Positions 1-8,224 of a DNA stretch of 64,000 nucleotides are shown here, piece after piece; within the stretch, counting starts at the first letter, position 1, and every line of letters starts with the position of its first letter. Under the pieces are notes generated by a model that worked only from the letters and a program-made list of their open reading frames with translations, was not told the DNA's origin and did not search any database. The DNA lies in contig NZ_JAASAG010000011.1 in NCBI RefSeq assembly GCF_012726265.1, positions 1 through 64,000 of the forward strand, in the 5' to 3' direction. This stretch comes from Streptomyces sp. HNM0575 (GTDB lineage Bacteria; Actinomycetota; Actinomycetes; Streptomycetales; Streptomycetaceae). The position numbers and the translations under genes were made by a program.

Positions 1-43
1 CATCCAGGCCGAGGAAGACGCCGATGTCACTGGTGTCGATCAC
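1..43 (-). CDS. IS110-family transposase, N-terminal 14 codons only
   Basis: Read on the minus strand from a GTG at 43, the frame gives VIDTSDIGVFLGLD and then leaves the window. This is the usual start of Streptomyces IS110-family recombinases, where the first conserved aspartate of the DEDD (RuvC-like) catalytic domain sits in the GLD motif. Only the start is visible, so whether the element is intact or broken cannot be judged. The sequence on the upstream side (44 to about 250) has no convincing gene and fits the long non-coding left end of this family. Identification rests on 14 residues and the non-coding flank, so it is good but not certain. Confidence 0.7.
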   Translation of the reverse strand, partial: MIDTSDIGVFLGLD

Positions 44-250
44 GTGCACTCTCCGGTCGTACCCGCCCGGCCGTCCCACGGCACCGATCGCCACATCCAC
101 ATTACGAAGAGCCTCCCGACCCGCGAAGAAGCCGGTGGCCATGTCCCTCATCAGCGGTCTGTCAGTGCCTCCGGAACCGGTGACACCACCCCCCAGGCCA
201 TGCACTCGACAGGGGGACTCAGTCATGCCAGCTCCAGAGACCGGGAGCCC
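1..250 (-). mobile_element. Left end of an IS110-family insertion sequence (partial)
   Basis: The transposase start at 43 is preceded by about 200-250 bases with no supported gene before the HTH-TOBE gene ends at 292. IS110 elements lack terminal inverted repeats and carry a structured bridge RNA in the non-coding end next to the recombinase start, so this flank is where that RNA would lie. The outer boundary cannot be fixed without the other end or an empty site; 250 is an estimate. The short plus-strand ORFs that cross this stretch have no recognisable product and are treated as chance frames. Confidence 0.5.
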
Positions 251-291
251 CATTGCAGGGCCACGAAAAAGGTAATGGGGGGGCACGGGGC

Positions 292-687
292 TCAGGTGCG
301 GTCGATGTGCACGCTGGTCGACTTCACGCGGGCGGTGGCCTGCATGCCGACCTCCAGGCCCAGTTCCTCGACGGCCTCCCGGGTCAAGAGGGACACCAGA
401 CGGTGCGGACCGGCCTGGATCTCCACCTGAGCCGCGACGTCGCCGACCTTGACCGCCGTCACGATGCCGGGGAAGGCGTTGCGGGCCGACGTGTAGGAGG
501 CTTCCTCCTCGCCGATTCCGCCCTGGCCCATCTCCACCGAGAAGGCGGCCAGATCCTTGCCGTCGATGAGACGACGGCCTCCGTCGTCGCGGTGCGTCGC
601 GACTCTGCCGGCGTCGGCCCAGCGGCGGGCGGTGTCGGGGCTTACGCCGAGCAGGCGGGCCGCTTGACCGATCGTGTAGCTCTGCAT
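292..687 (-). CDS. Helix-turn-helix/TOBE molybdate-responsive regulator
   Basis: A 131-residue protein. Residues 1-50 form a MerR/excisionase-like helix-turn-helix (SYTIGQAARLLGVSPDTA, then RRWADAGRV). The last 65 residues are a TOBE/Mop domain (FPGIVTAVKVGDVAAQVEI, VSLLTREAVEELGL, ending ARVKSTSVHIDRT) that binds molybdate or tungstate in this family. The ATG at 687 was chosen because the longer frame only reaches a TTG at 708 and the DNA-binding domain begins right after this methionine; there is no clear ribosome site, so the transcript may be leaderless. It diverges from a di-TOBE protein at 890 and probably controls it or itself in response to molybdate. The DNA target is inferred, not shown. 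Confidence 0.8.
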   Translation of the reverse strand: MQSYTIGQAARLLGVSPDTARRWADAGRVATHRDDGGRRLIDGKDLAAFSVEMGQGGIGEEEASYTSARNAFPGIVTAVKVGDVAAQVEIQAGPHRLVSLLTREAVEELGLEVGMQATARVKSTSVHIDRT

Positions 688-710
688 GCGCGCAAGGTAA
701 GCACACAATC

Positions 711-747
711 TCGCATCTGCAAGACATCAGGAGCAATCGCACTGCAA
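711..747. promoter_or_regulatory. Possible operator: direct repeat between the two TOBE genes
   Basis: TCGCATCTGCAA (711-722) and TCGCACTGCAA (737-747) are near-identical direct repeats in the gap between the divergent HTH-TOBE and di-TOBE genes, just upstream of the regulator's start. Position and repetition make them candidate binding sites for the HTH-TOBE protein. No published consensus was matched, so this is inference only. Confidence 0.22.
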
Positions 748-889
748 ATGCAATCCGTTGCCGGGGACCGGATCGCAGATGACCGGCGCTGAGGCGGAGT
801 TGGGCGGCGCGGGAGGCCGGCGTGAGGTCGCTTACGGTTGAGACATACGCGACAAGTCAGGCCCTTCTTCCCTTTTCGAGGTGATCCTC

Positions 890-1309
890 ATGACCCTGAG
901 TATCCGTAACCGGCTCAACGGCACCGTCATCGACGTCGCGGCCGGTGAGGCGATGGCGGCGGTCAAGGTCCGGCTCGACGGCGGGCAGGTGGTCACGGCG
1001 GCGGTCACGGCCGACGCGGTGGAGGAGCTGAACCTCGCCAAGGGCTCGCCCGTCCGGGCCCTGATCAAGTCGACCGAGGTCTCCCTCGCCACCGAACCCG
1101 TGACGGGCCTGAGCATTCGCAATCAGCTCCCCGGCACCGTCACGGACGTGGCCCTCGGCCAGGCCATGGCGCGCGTCAACGTCGATGCCGAGGGCAGCCG
1201 GCTGACCGCCGCGATCACGAGGGATTCCGCCGTCGAACTGGGGCTCTCGCCCGGTTCGTCCGTAACGGTGCTGATCAAGTCCACGGAGGTCGCCCTCGAC
1301 ACCGTCTGA
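890..1309 (+). CDS. Di-TOBE (Mop-type) molybdate-binding protein
   Basis: A 139-residue protein made of two tandem TOBE/Mop domains, each about 68 residues and clearly duplicated: the first starts LSIRNRLNGTVIDV and ends VRALIKSTEVSLATE, the second starts LSIRNQLPGTVTDV and ends VTVLIKSTEVALDTV. Stand-alone di-Mop proteins of this size (molbindin/ModG type) store or buffer molybdate or tungstate in the cytoplasm. The ATG at 890 is preceded by GAGGTG at 879-884; an in-frame GTG at 881 lies inside that ribosome site and is less likely. It faces away from the HTH-TOBE regulator and lies next to a Moco enzyme, so the group reads as molybdate sensing and supply. No modABC transporter is present in the window. 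Confidence 0.85.
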   Translation: MTLSIRNRLNGTVIDVAAGEAMAAVKVRLDGGQVVTAAVTADAVEELNLAKGSPVRALIKSTEVSLATEPVTGLSIRNQLPGTVTDVALGQAMARVNVDAEGSRLTAAITRDSAVELGLSPGSSVTVLIKSTEVALDTV

Positions 1310-1403
1310 CGGGCGGGAAGAGGGACGGGGAGACGGAAGACAGGTGGGGAGACGGGCGGCAAGAGGGGCCGTGCGGCGACTGCGGCCTACGCGCCTACGC
1401 GCC

Positions 1404-1952
1404 CTACGCGCCTACCGGCACGGCGGGGACGGCGTCGTGAGCTGGGAACGGGGCCGGCGCACCCACCCAGATGCTCGTGATCGCACTGATGTAACGGGCT
1501 CCGCAGCGGTCCCACGGCACGACCAACTGGCTTCCCGTGAGGTCGAGTTCGCGCCCGTCCATCTCGGTGGCGAGGAGTACGGGCGCGTTGCCGAAGTCGG
1601 TGTCGATCTCTCCCCAGGAGAGGACCGTGTGATGACCGTCGCCACCGGTGACGGCCAGCATGAACCGCAAGCGGTCCTTGCGCTGCGTGGCGTCGAAGCG
1701 CGGCCCGGCCTCGGCGAGCACCTCACGAAGGAGCGGCCCGGAGAAGGTGTGGTGCTGCGGCCCGCTGCTGGCGCAGTGGAAGACCACGTCCGCCTGCTGC
1801 TGTGCCCAGCCGTCCCGAAGGTCGGCGACCGTCAGCGTCGCCGGCTTCGCGAGCTCACCCGTGAGCGAGAGCCTCTTGACTGGTGGTGCCTGGCGCGGGC
1901 TGCCGAGTCCGCTCATCGCCGCCCCCAGAGAGCTGTCGGAAACGTGACGCAT
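1404..1952 (-). CDS. Molybdopterin-dependent oxidoreductase (sulfite-oxidase fold)
   Basis: A 182-residue, single-domain member of the oxidoreductase molybdopterin-binding family. It shows the fold's opening (LSLTGELAKPATLTVADL), a conserved cysteine in VVFHCASSGP that would be the molybdenum ligand, GPLLREVLAEAG, and the C-terminal substrate-pocket region (LVVPWDRCGARYISAITSIW). It lacks the dimerisation domain of full sulfite oxidases and has no signal peptide, so it should be cytoplasmic; the substrate is unknown. The start is uncertain: ATG at 1952 (used here), ATG at 1916 with a G-rich site upstream, or 2036. It diverges from a LysR-type regulator at 2118, which may control it, and lies beside two TOBE proteins, a fitting context for a Moco enzyme. 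Confidence 0.7.
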   Translation of the reverse strand: MRHVSDSSLGAAMSGLGSPRQAPPVKRLSLTGELAKPATLTVADLRDGWAQQQADVVFHCASSGPQHHTFSGPLLREVLAEAGPRFDATQRKDRLRFMLAVTGGDGHHTVLSWGEIDTDFGNAPVLLATEMDGRELDLTGSQLVVPWDRCGARYISAITSIWVGAPAPFPAHDAVPAVPVGA

Positions 1953-2117
1953 CCTTCCCGGATATGCCCCACTGTCGTCCCGGGGAACCGCAGAAGCAAG
2001 CCCAAGTTGCAACTCTCCCGACACTTGCCAACCCAACGGCGAGGGACGCCTTGCATTCTCGGTCGGGGCCCGGTCTCATCACTGGACTGTGATCGATCGG
2101 TGTGCACATGCTGAGGC

Positions 2118-3050
2118 ATGCTGCTTCGCCAGTTGGAATACCTGGTCGCCCTGGCACGCGAAGAGCACTTCGCGCGTGCCGCCGCGGCGTGCTTCGTCTC
2201 GCAGCCGTCGCTGTCGGCGGGCATACGGAAGCTGGAGAGCGACCTGGACGTACCGCTCGTTCAGCATGGGGCGCGCTTCGAGGGGCTGACTCCGGAGGGC
2301 GAACGTGTGCTGCGGCGTGCCCGCCGCATCCTCAGCGAGCGGGACGCGCTCCAGCAGGAACTGGCGGAGATGCGCGGGCAGTTGACGGGAACGCTGCGTC
2401 TGGGAGCCATCCCGACCGCGATGACCGTCGCATCGCTGCTCACGACGCCGTTCTGTGAGCGCCACCGGCAGGTGACCGTCGGTCTGGAGTCGCTGTCCTC
2501 GCGCGACATCATGCGGCGGCTGGCCGAGTTCGAGATCGACGCCGCCCTCACGTACCTGGACGACGAGGCTCTTCAGGGCGTCCGCAAGTTCCCCCTCTAC
2601 GAGGAGCGGTATCTGCTGCTCACGCCGGTGGACGGGCCGTACGCCACACAGACGGAGGTGAGCTGGGCCCAGGCGGCGAAGCTGCCGCTGGTGCTGCTTC
2701 CCCGGAGGATGCGCAACCGCCGCATCCTGGATGAGTTCTTCGCCGCCGAGGGCGTGGCGGCGTTCGCCGCCGTCGAGACCGACACGCTCGACGCCCTGTA
2801 CGCACACCTCGCATCCGGCCGCTGGTCGAGCGTGATCTCCCATGCCTGGCTGCACATGTTCGGAATCCCCGACGGGATGAGAGTCGTGCGGCTGGGGGAG
2901 GCCGACGATGCCCACCGTCCCGGCGTCGGCCTCGTCGTCACTCCGCATGCGCGGGAATCCGCGATGGTGCGTGCCCTGCTGACCGTGGCCGGGGGAGCGG
3001 GAGTACGCGACGCTCTCGACACCTTGCTTGAGGCACACCTGGAGTCATAG
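2118..3050 (+). CDS. LysR-family transcriptional regulator
   Basis: A 310-residue protein with the standard LysR layout. Residues 1-60 are the winged helix-turn-helix (LRQLEYLVALAREEHFARAA, SQPSLSAGIRKLE). Residues 90-300 are the substrate-binding effector domain (GTLRLGAIPTAMTVASLL, RYLLLTPVDGPYA). ATG 2118 follows GAGG closely and is the only start that gives the usual LysR amino end. It is transcribed away from the Moco oxidoreductase that ends at 1404, sharing about 165 bp or less of regulatory DNA, the arrangement expected for LysR autoregulation and control of the divergent gene. The effector cannot be told from sequence. Confidence 0.88.
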   Translation: MLLRQLEYLVALAREEHFARAAAACFVSQPSLSAGIRKLESDLDVPLVQHGARFEGLTPEGERVLRRARRILSERDALQQELAEMRGQLTGTLRLGAIPTAMTVASLLTTPFCERHRQVTVGLESLSSRDIMRRLAEFEIDAALTYLDDEALQGVRKFPLYEERYLLLTPVDGPYATQTEVSWAQAAKLPLVLLPRRMRNRRILDEFFAAEGVAAFAAVETDTLDALYAHLASGRWSSVISHAWLHMFGIPDGMRVVRLGEADDAHRPGVGLVVTPHARESAMVRALLTVAGGAGVRDALDTLLEAHLES

Positions 3051-3117
3051 CGGCACGGGACGGTCGCGGCGGGCCGCGGCGTCGGCGGTGGCCGTGGTGT
3101 CAACGGCGGCCGCGGCG

Positions 3118-4815
3118 TCAGCGGTTGCCCTCCGCCGATCCCGTCCGGCTTCGCCCCGCCCTGCCGCGCCCCTTCGCGGCCCGCACCAGGTCGGCGGGGG
3201 CTCCGTCGGCCGGGGTGTGGAAGAGATCCGCGACGGTGCCCTGCTGAACGCAGCGTCCGGCCTCGAAGACGGCCACCCGGTGGGTGAGCCGGCGTACGGC
3301 TTCGAGGTCGTGGCTGATGAACAGCAGCGCGGTGCGGGCGGGTGCCAGCAGTCCGGGGAGGGCGCCCAGCACGCGTTCACGCGAGATGACGTCCAGCGCG
3401 GAGGTCGCCTCGTCGCACACCAGCAGCACTGGGCGGGCCAGCAGCGCCCGCACGAGCGCGCAGCGTTGCAGCTGACCGCCCGAGAGCCGCCCGGGCGTCC
3501 GGTGGAGCAACTCCTCGTCCAGGCCGAAGAGATCCGCGGTGAGGCGTGTCTCCGCTTCGGCGGCAGCGGGCGTCACCGCGCGCAGCAGCCGTCCCGTGGC
3601 GGCGAGTTGGCCGAGCAGCGGCTTTCCGGGCTCGAACGACTCGGAACTGCTCTGGTGCACGTACTGAACGGCCCTGCGCTGAGCGGGACTTCGCGCTTCG
3701 ACGCGGCGGGGCAGGCGTACGCCGTCCCACGTCAGCTCGCCCCCGGTCGCCCGGGTGAGCCCCGCCAGCAGCCTTGCGAAGGTCGTCTTGCCGGAGCCGG
3801 ACGGCCCGATCAGGGCGGTCGTGCTCCCCGGCGGGAAGGACAGGGTGACCGGCCCGGTCAGCAGATCGCCGCCGCCGCGCCGCCGTACGGCCACGCCGGT
3901 GGCGGCGACGCCCTCGCTTTCGCCCGGTCCAGGCGGGGTTGGGGCTGCCGCGGGTCCGTCGCCCGATCGTGTGCCGGGTGCGCCGGGCATGCCGACTGTG
4001 CCGCGCTCGGCGGCGAGCAGCCCGCGGGTCAGCGGATGCATGGAGCGCTCCGCGGCACCGAGGACCTCACGCGCTGGCCCTTCCTCCACGGCGCGCCCCC
4101 GCTCCAGCACCGTGACGTGGGCGGCCAGTTCGCGTACGAGTTCCAGGTCGTGGCTGAGCAGCACGATGCCGGCGCCGCCGTCCGCGAGAGTCCGCAGCCG
4201 TGCCATGAGCGCGGACGTCGACGCGGGGTCGAGGCCGCTGGTGGGCTCGTCCAGTACCAGCAGCCGCGCGCCGGTGACGACGGCCGACGCCAGCGCCACC
4301 CGCTGCTGCTCACCGCCCGACAGCTGGTGCGGGAGCCTCCGCCGCATCTCCGTCCCGGGCAGGCCCGCCGCCTCCAGCGCGGCGCGTACGGACTCCGAGC
4401 GGTCACCGGGCGCTCCCTGACGCAGCGCCGCCAGCTCCCGGAGAGCGCGGCCGACGCGTCGCAGCGGGTCCAGCACGGTCTCCGGGTGCTGTGCCAGGTG
4501 TCCGGCGGTTCCGGAGCGCAGCGCCCGGCGGCGTGGCTCGTCGAGTGCCAGCAAGTCCTCGCCTTCCAGGAGCACTTCGCCCTGGAGGCGTACTCCGGGC
4601 CGTGAGGCGCCGAGCGCGCCCAGCCCGAGGGTGGTCTTGCCGCTGCCCGACGGGCCGACGACCGCGGTGACGCGTCCGGCGGGAACGGTGAGCGAGACGT
4701 CGCACAGCAGCGGGCGTGCCGCCGTCGCGGCGTGCGCCGACAGCCGGCGGACCTCCATGAGGGGTGCACGCGGCGTCATCCGGCGGTCCTCCATGAGGGG
4801 TGCGGGCGGCGTCAT
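3118..4815 (-). CDS. Fused double ABC ATPase of a peptide/nickel-type importer
   Basis: A 565-residue protein with two complete ATP-binding domains in one chain, doing the job of separate DppD/DppF or NikD/NikE subunits. Domain 1 has Walker A GPSGSGKT, signature LSGGEQQR and Walker B LLVLDEPTSG. After a Pro/Gly-rich linker, domain 2 has GPSGSGKTT, LSGGQLQR and LLVCDEATSALD. The ATG at 4815 overlaps the stop of the upstream permease (ATGA), indicating translational coupling. The first 24 codons are a 36-bp duplication that repeats the start region. It is the last gene of the riboswitch-led operon 8187-3118 and powers uptake of the ligand bound by the lipoprotein, probably cobalt or a related compound. 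The longer frame continuing to 6120 is a shadow of the permeases. Confidence 0.88.
   Translation of the reverse strand: MTPPAPLMEDRRMTPRAPLMEVRRLSAHAATAARPLLCDVSLTVPAGRVTAVVGPSGSGKTTLGLGALGASRPGVRLQGEVLLEGEDLLALDEPRRRALRSGTAGHLAQHPETVLDPLRRVGRALRELAALRQGAPGDRSESVRAALEAAGLPGTEMRRRLPHQLSGGEQQRVALASAVVTGARLLVLDEPTSGLDPASTSALMARLRTLADGGAGIVLLSHDLELVRELAAHVTVLERGRAVEEGPAREVLGAAERSMHPLTRGLLAAERGTVGMPGAPGTRSGDGPAAAPTPPGPGESEGVAATGVAVRRRGGGDLLTGPVTLSFPPGSTTALIGPSGSGKTTFARLLAGLTRATGGELTWDGVRLPRRVEARSPAQRRAVQYVHQSSSESFEPGKPLLGQLAATGRLLRAVTPAAAEAETRLTADLFGLDEELLHRTPGRLSGGQLQRCALVRALLARPVLLVCDEATSALDVISRERVLGALPGLLAPARTALLFISHDLEAVRRLTHRVAVFEAGRCVQQGTVADLFHTPADGAPADLVRAAKGRGRAGRSRTGSAEGNR
4744..4815 (-). 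repeat. 36-bp tandem duplication over the ATPase start codon
   Basis: Two adjacent 36-bp units (4780-4815 and 4744-4779) encode MTPPAPLMEDRR and MTPRAPLMEVRR. Each copy carries the sequence upstream of the start plus two in-frame ATG codons, so the gene has four possible AUG starts within 60 bases. The first one is the only start coupled to the permease stop. Confidence 0.85.
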
Positions 4816-5687
4816 CCGGCGGTCCTCCTGCGGGCCAGCGCCCGGTCGACGCACAGGTTTCCGCCGACGCACAGCGACATCAGAAGTCCGGCGGGTACGA
4901 GCACGGCGGCGGGTTGGGTGAAGAGGGCGTCGCTGTTGCGCTCGATGAGCACGGACCAGTCCGGCGAGGACGAAGGCAGCCCCAGGCCGAGGAAGTTCGC
5001 GGAGGCCATCAGATAGAGCACGCCGGAGAAGCGGGCCCCGGCGTCGGTGGCGAGCGGCCCGGCCAACTCGCGGGTGAGATGGCGCAGATGGATGTATGCC
5101 CAGCCGCGCCCCTGCATCCGCAGCGCCTCGACGACGGTGCGGCATCCCGGGGCCAGCGCCGCGGCCCGCACCAGCCTTGCGACGTACGGCAGTTGGAGCG
5201 CGGCCGTGACCGCGATCAGCCAGCCCGAGCTGGAGCGTCCGGTGGCCGCCAGCGTCAGCAGGATCATCAGTCCCGGCAGCGCCAGCAGCAGGTCGAGGGC
5301 GCGCATCACCGTCTCGTCCAGCGGGCGGCGCGTCCCGGCGGCCAGCAGCCCCAGCGGAACCGCGATCGCATAGCTCAGCAGCAGAGCCGCGAGCGTGCCG
5401 CCGAGGACGGAGGAACCGCCGCGGAGCACCAGCGAGAGCACGTCGCGGCCCAGTACGTCCGTGCCCAACGGGTGCCCGGCGCCCGGTGGTTGGGACGGCA
5501 GCGCCACCGAGTCCGGTGGAGGTTCCCCCGTACCCGCCACGAGCGGGCCGATCAGGGCCACCAGCACCGGCAGGCCGAGCAGCACGGCGGCCGGCAGGTC
5601 GGCGGCCGTCGTACCGGGGCGGATGCCGGAACCGTCCCGCCGCCGCAGGGGAGCGATGGCGGCCGCGATCGCCTCGTGCCGCGTCAC
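4812..5687 (-). CDS. ABC transporter permease (DppC/NikC type)
   Basis: A 291-residue inner-membrane permease with about six hydrophobic segments, a short soluble N-terminus (the extra segment typical of the C-type subunit) and the family motif region LGTDVLGRDVLSLVLRGG near residue 70. The EAA-like cytoplasmic loop that contacts the ATPase is EALRMQGRGWAYIHLRHL. The GTG start at 5687 overlaps the stop of the upstream permease (GTGA), so the two are co-translated; no other start gives a family-like N-terminus. It forms the second half of the membrane pore with the 5684-6631 product. Confidence 0.87.
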   Translation of the reverse strand: MTRHEAIAAAIAPLRRRDGSGIRPGTTAADLPAAVLLGLPVLVALIGPLVAGTGEPPPDSVALPSQPPGAGHPLGTDVLGRDVLSLVLRGGSSVLGGTLAALLLSYAIAVPLGLLAAGTRRPLDETVMRALDLLLALPGLMILLTLAATGRSSSGWLIAVTAALQLPYVARLVRAAALAPGCRTVVEALRMQGRGWAYIHLRHLTRELAGPLATDAGARFSGVLYLMASANFLGLGLPSSSPDWSVLIERNSDALFTQPAAVLVPAGLLMSLCVGGNLCVDRALARRRTAG

Positions 5688-6631
5688 GCCGACGCCTCCT
5701 TGCTGGGCGCCAGCCGGTGCGAGACGAGGTCGCCCGCGAGGTTGACCACGACGACCGTGCCCGCGAACAGCAGGGCGTACGTCTGCACTTGAGGCGTGTC
5801 GCGGTTCTGCACCGCCTGGATGAAGCCCGTGCCGACACCCTGGACGCTGAAGAGCGACTCGACGACGAGCGCCCCGCCGAGCAGCCCCTCCACGCAGCGG
5901 GCGAACTGCTGACTCGCCGGTGCGAGCGCGTTGGGCAGCACGTGGCGCAGCACGACCCGCCGCTCCGGCAGCCCCAGCAGCCGCAGATGCTCGGCCGGTG
6001 CGCTGCCGCGCTGTTCGGCGACGCCGACCCGTATCTGCCGTGCCAGGTCGCACAGTTGGCGAGCGGTGAGCACGAGCACGGGCAGTACCAGCACGCTCGG
6101 CTGTGCCAGCAGGCCCGCACCGTCGAGCCCCGCGGCGGTCGCGGGCAGCAGGCCCGCGGCGACGGACAGCGAGGCGATCAGCAGCATCGCCAGCACGAAC
6201 TCCGGCACCGAATGCAGTAGCACTGCGGCCGCGCTCAGCGCCCGGTCGAGACGCGTGCCCTCCCGCAGGCCCGCGACGACGCCCAGCGCCGGCGCCAGCA
6301 ACGCCACCAGCGCGAGGGCCGGGAGCGCGAGCACGACGGAGACGGCCAGGCGGCGGCCGATCTCGTCGCCCACGGGAAGGCCCGTCACCAGCGAACGGCC
6401 GGGGTCACCCGCGAGCAGCGAGCCCAGCCAGTGCCAGAACCGCTGCCAGGCAGGCTCGTCCAGGCCCAGCCTGTCCCGGAGCGCTGCCGCCTGCTGCGGG
6501 TTCCCGTGGTCCCCCTGGAGGACGTCGGCGGTGTCGCCGGGCACCAGGGAGTCCAGGGCGAAGACGACCACGAGCGCGAAGAAGCACTGCCCGAGGGCCA
6601 GTGCGCTCCTGCGTGCGACATAGCGGTGCAA
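5684..6631 (-). CDS. ABC transporter permease (DppB/NikB type)
   Basis: A 315-residue permease: the first transmembrane segment follows the start directly (ALALGQCFFALVVVFALDSL), a long outside loop begins at VPGDTADVLQGDHG, and five more segments follow. The coupling loop is SAPAEHLRLLGLPERRVVLR and the segment VLPNALAPASQQFARCVEGL matches the B-type subunit family. The best start is TTG at 6631, two bases after the stop of the binding-protein gene; no ATG or GTG exists in frame there, and the longer frame to 6745 lies inside that gene. Pairs with the next permease to form the channel. Confidence 0.85.
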   Translation of the reverse strand: MHRYVARRSALALGQCFFALVVVFALDSLVPGDTADVLQGDHGNPQQAAALRDRLGLDEPAWQRFWHWLGSLLAGDPGRSLVTGLPVGDEIGRRLAVSVVLALPALALVALLAPALGVVAGLREGTRLDRALSAAAVLLHSVPEFVLAMLLIASLSVAAGLLPATAAGLDGAGLLAQPSVLVLPVLVLTARQLCDLARQIRVGVAEQRGSAPAEHLRLLGLPERRVVLRHVLPNALAPASQQFARCVEGLLGGALVVESLFSVQGVGTGFIQAVQNRDTPQVQTYALLFAGTVVVVNLAGDLVSHRLAPSKEASA

Positions 6632-6633
6632 TG

Positions 6634-8187
6634 TCAGCTCGGTTCGACGTCGTCGAAGCGGGCCCAGAAATGGGAGTTGGGGACCGCGGAACGCAACCCC
6701 TTCACCGACGCGGAGACTCCGTCGTGCGCGTCCGAGAACCCCCATACGAGCATGCCGGATTCGTCACGCGCGATGCGCTGCGCCCGGTGCAGCAGCCCGA
6801 GCCGCTCCTTCTCTTCCCGCGTGGAGCGCGCCCGGTCCATCAGCTCGTCGAAGCGCCCGGAGTCGAACCCGGTCAGGTTCCGTGCGACGCCGCTGCGCAG
6901 CCGCTGCTGCAAGAAGTCCGAAACGGGCAGCGTGGACGTGGTGTTGAGGGCGGCGACCCCCTTCTCCTTGATCTCGCTGAAGTACGTGGTGGAGGCCCGC
7001 TTGCGGGGCGTGACGTGCAGGCCGACGTCGCCGAGCTGCCGCGCGATGAGCGTGGAGGCCGACTCCCACGAGGCGTCGACCGTGCTGGTCTCCAGCGTGA
7101 AGGAGAGCCCCTTGGCGCCTGCTTCGCGTACGAGGTCCCGCGCGCGCTCCACGTCCCGCTCACGCTGGGGCAGTTCAGCCGGATAGCCCCGAAGACCCTT
7201 GCCGAACAGGTCGTTTCCGACCGTGCCCCGGCCCGCCAGGGCGACTCGTACCAGCGCCTCCCTGTCGACGCCCAGCAGCAGCGCCTCCACGAGCTTCGGG
7301 TCGTCGAACGGCGCACGCCCGGTGCGCAGCAGCAACTGCTGCGCCGTGGCCCCGCGGGAGGTCAGTACGCGTACCGCGTCGGCGTGTTCGAGGCGGTCGA
7401 TGAAGGATCCGGAGATGTCGCCCGCGTACTGGACCTGTCCGGACAGCAGCGCGTTGACCCGCGCCGACTCCTCGTTGACGGGCACGATCTCCAGATCGCT
7501 GATCCGCGGCGCCCCGGCCCAGTGGCCCTTCCAGCGCACGAAGTGCGCTATGCCTCCCGGCTTGAACGAGGCATAGCGGAACGGGCCCGAGCCGACGGGG
7601 TGGCGGAAGCTGGTCGTGCCCTCCGGGACGATCTCCGTGCCCGGACCCGCGAACGCGGTGGGGAACTCGAAGTCCGGGTCCTTCAGCACCAGCGTCAGCT
7701 CCCGCGCGCCGGAAGCGCGGCTCTTCCCGAAGTCCACGGCGGACAGCAGCTGTTGGGAGGGGGAGCCGGTCTTCGGATCGGCCGCGCGGCGGTAGCTGTA
7801 GAGGACGTCCTTCGCCGTCACCGGCTCACCGTCGTGGAAGGAGGCCTTGCGCAGACGTATGTGCCAGCGCCGGCCCGAGGCGTCGCTCTCCCACGACTCC
7901 GCGAGACGCCCCCGCACCGACATGTCGTCGTTGTACGTGGCGAGGGTGTCGAACAGGGCCTTCGCGCGGGCCTGATCCACGAAGTTCGGCGCGACGTGCG
8001 GATCGAGCGTCTCCTGCGAACCGCCCGCGGTGAACGCCGCACGGAAGCGCCCGGACCTTCCCCCGCCGTCTCCCGGCGGGCATCCCGTCAGCAGCCCCGC
8101 TGCTGCCACTGCCCCGGCACCCGCCAGCAGGGTGCGCCTGTTCGGTCCTCGGCCACTGGCTGCGCGTATCCCGGCACGACCAGGCAT
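6634..8187 (-). CDS. Periplasmic-type solute-binding lipoprotein (SBP family 5)
   Basis: A 517-residue extracytoplasmic binding protein of the oligopeptide/nickel class. Residues 17-36 hold a twin-arginine-like RRTLLAGAG hydrophobic signal ending in the lipobox LLTGC, so it should be lipid-anchored outside the membrane. The SBP_bac_5 region follows (TLDPHVAPNFVDQ, LAESWESDASGRRWHIRL, HDGEPVTAKDVLYSYRRA). It is the first gene after a cobalamin riboswitch, so its expression should drop when B12 is plentiful. This argues that the ligand is cobalt, a cobalt chelate or a corrin precursor rather than a peptide; nickel is a weaker alternative given the urease genes nearby. Confidence 0.87.
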   Translation of the reverse strand: MPGRAGIRAASGRGPNRRTLLAGAGAVAAAGLLTGCPPGDGGGRSGRFRAAFTAGGSQETLDPHVAPNFVDQARAKALFDTLATYNDDMSVRGRLAESWESDASGRRWHIRLRKASFHDGEPVTAKDVLYSYRRAADPKTGSPSQQLLSAVDFGKSRASGARELTLVLKDPDFEFPTAFAGPGTEIVPEGTTSFRHPVGSGPFRYASFKPGGIAHFVRWKGHWAGAPRISDLEIVPVNEESARVNALLSGQVQYAGDISGSFIDRLEHADAVRVLTSRGATAQQLLLRTGRAPFDDPKLVEALLLGVDREALVRVALAGRGTVGNDLFGKGLRGYPAELPQRERDVERARDLVREAGAKGLSFTLETSTVDASWESASTLIARQLGDVGLHVTPRKRASTTYFSEIKEKGVAALNTTSTLPVSDFLQQRLRSGVARNLTGFDSGRFDELMDRARSTREEKERLGLLHRAQRIARDESGMLVWGFSDAHDGVSASVKGLRSAVPNSHFWARFDDVEPS

Positions 8188-8224
8188 CGCGATCCTTCCC
8201 GGGGTGTCCTCGCCCCAGTCGGTG

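Noticed and set aside
24-792. Overlapping plus-strand frames across the IS end and the HTH-TOBE gene
   Set aside because: No family features; they are opposite the IS110 end and the well-supported minus-strand regulator.
3118-6120. A continuous 1000-codon minus-strand frame
   Set aside because: Only the part from 4815 to 3118 is protein-like (ABC ATPase). The upstream part is an out-of-frame shadow of two permease genes, rich in Arg/Ala/Ser and without motifs.
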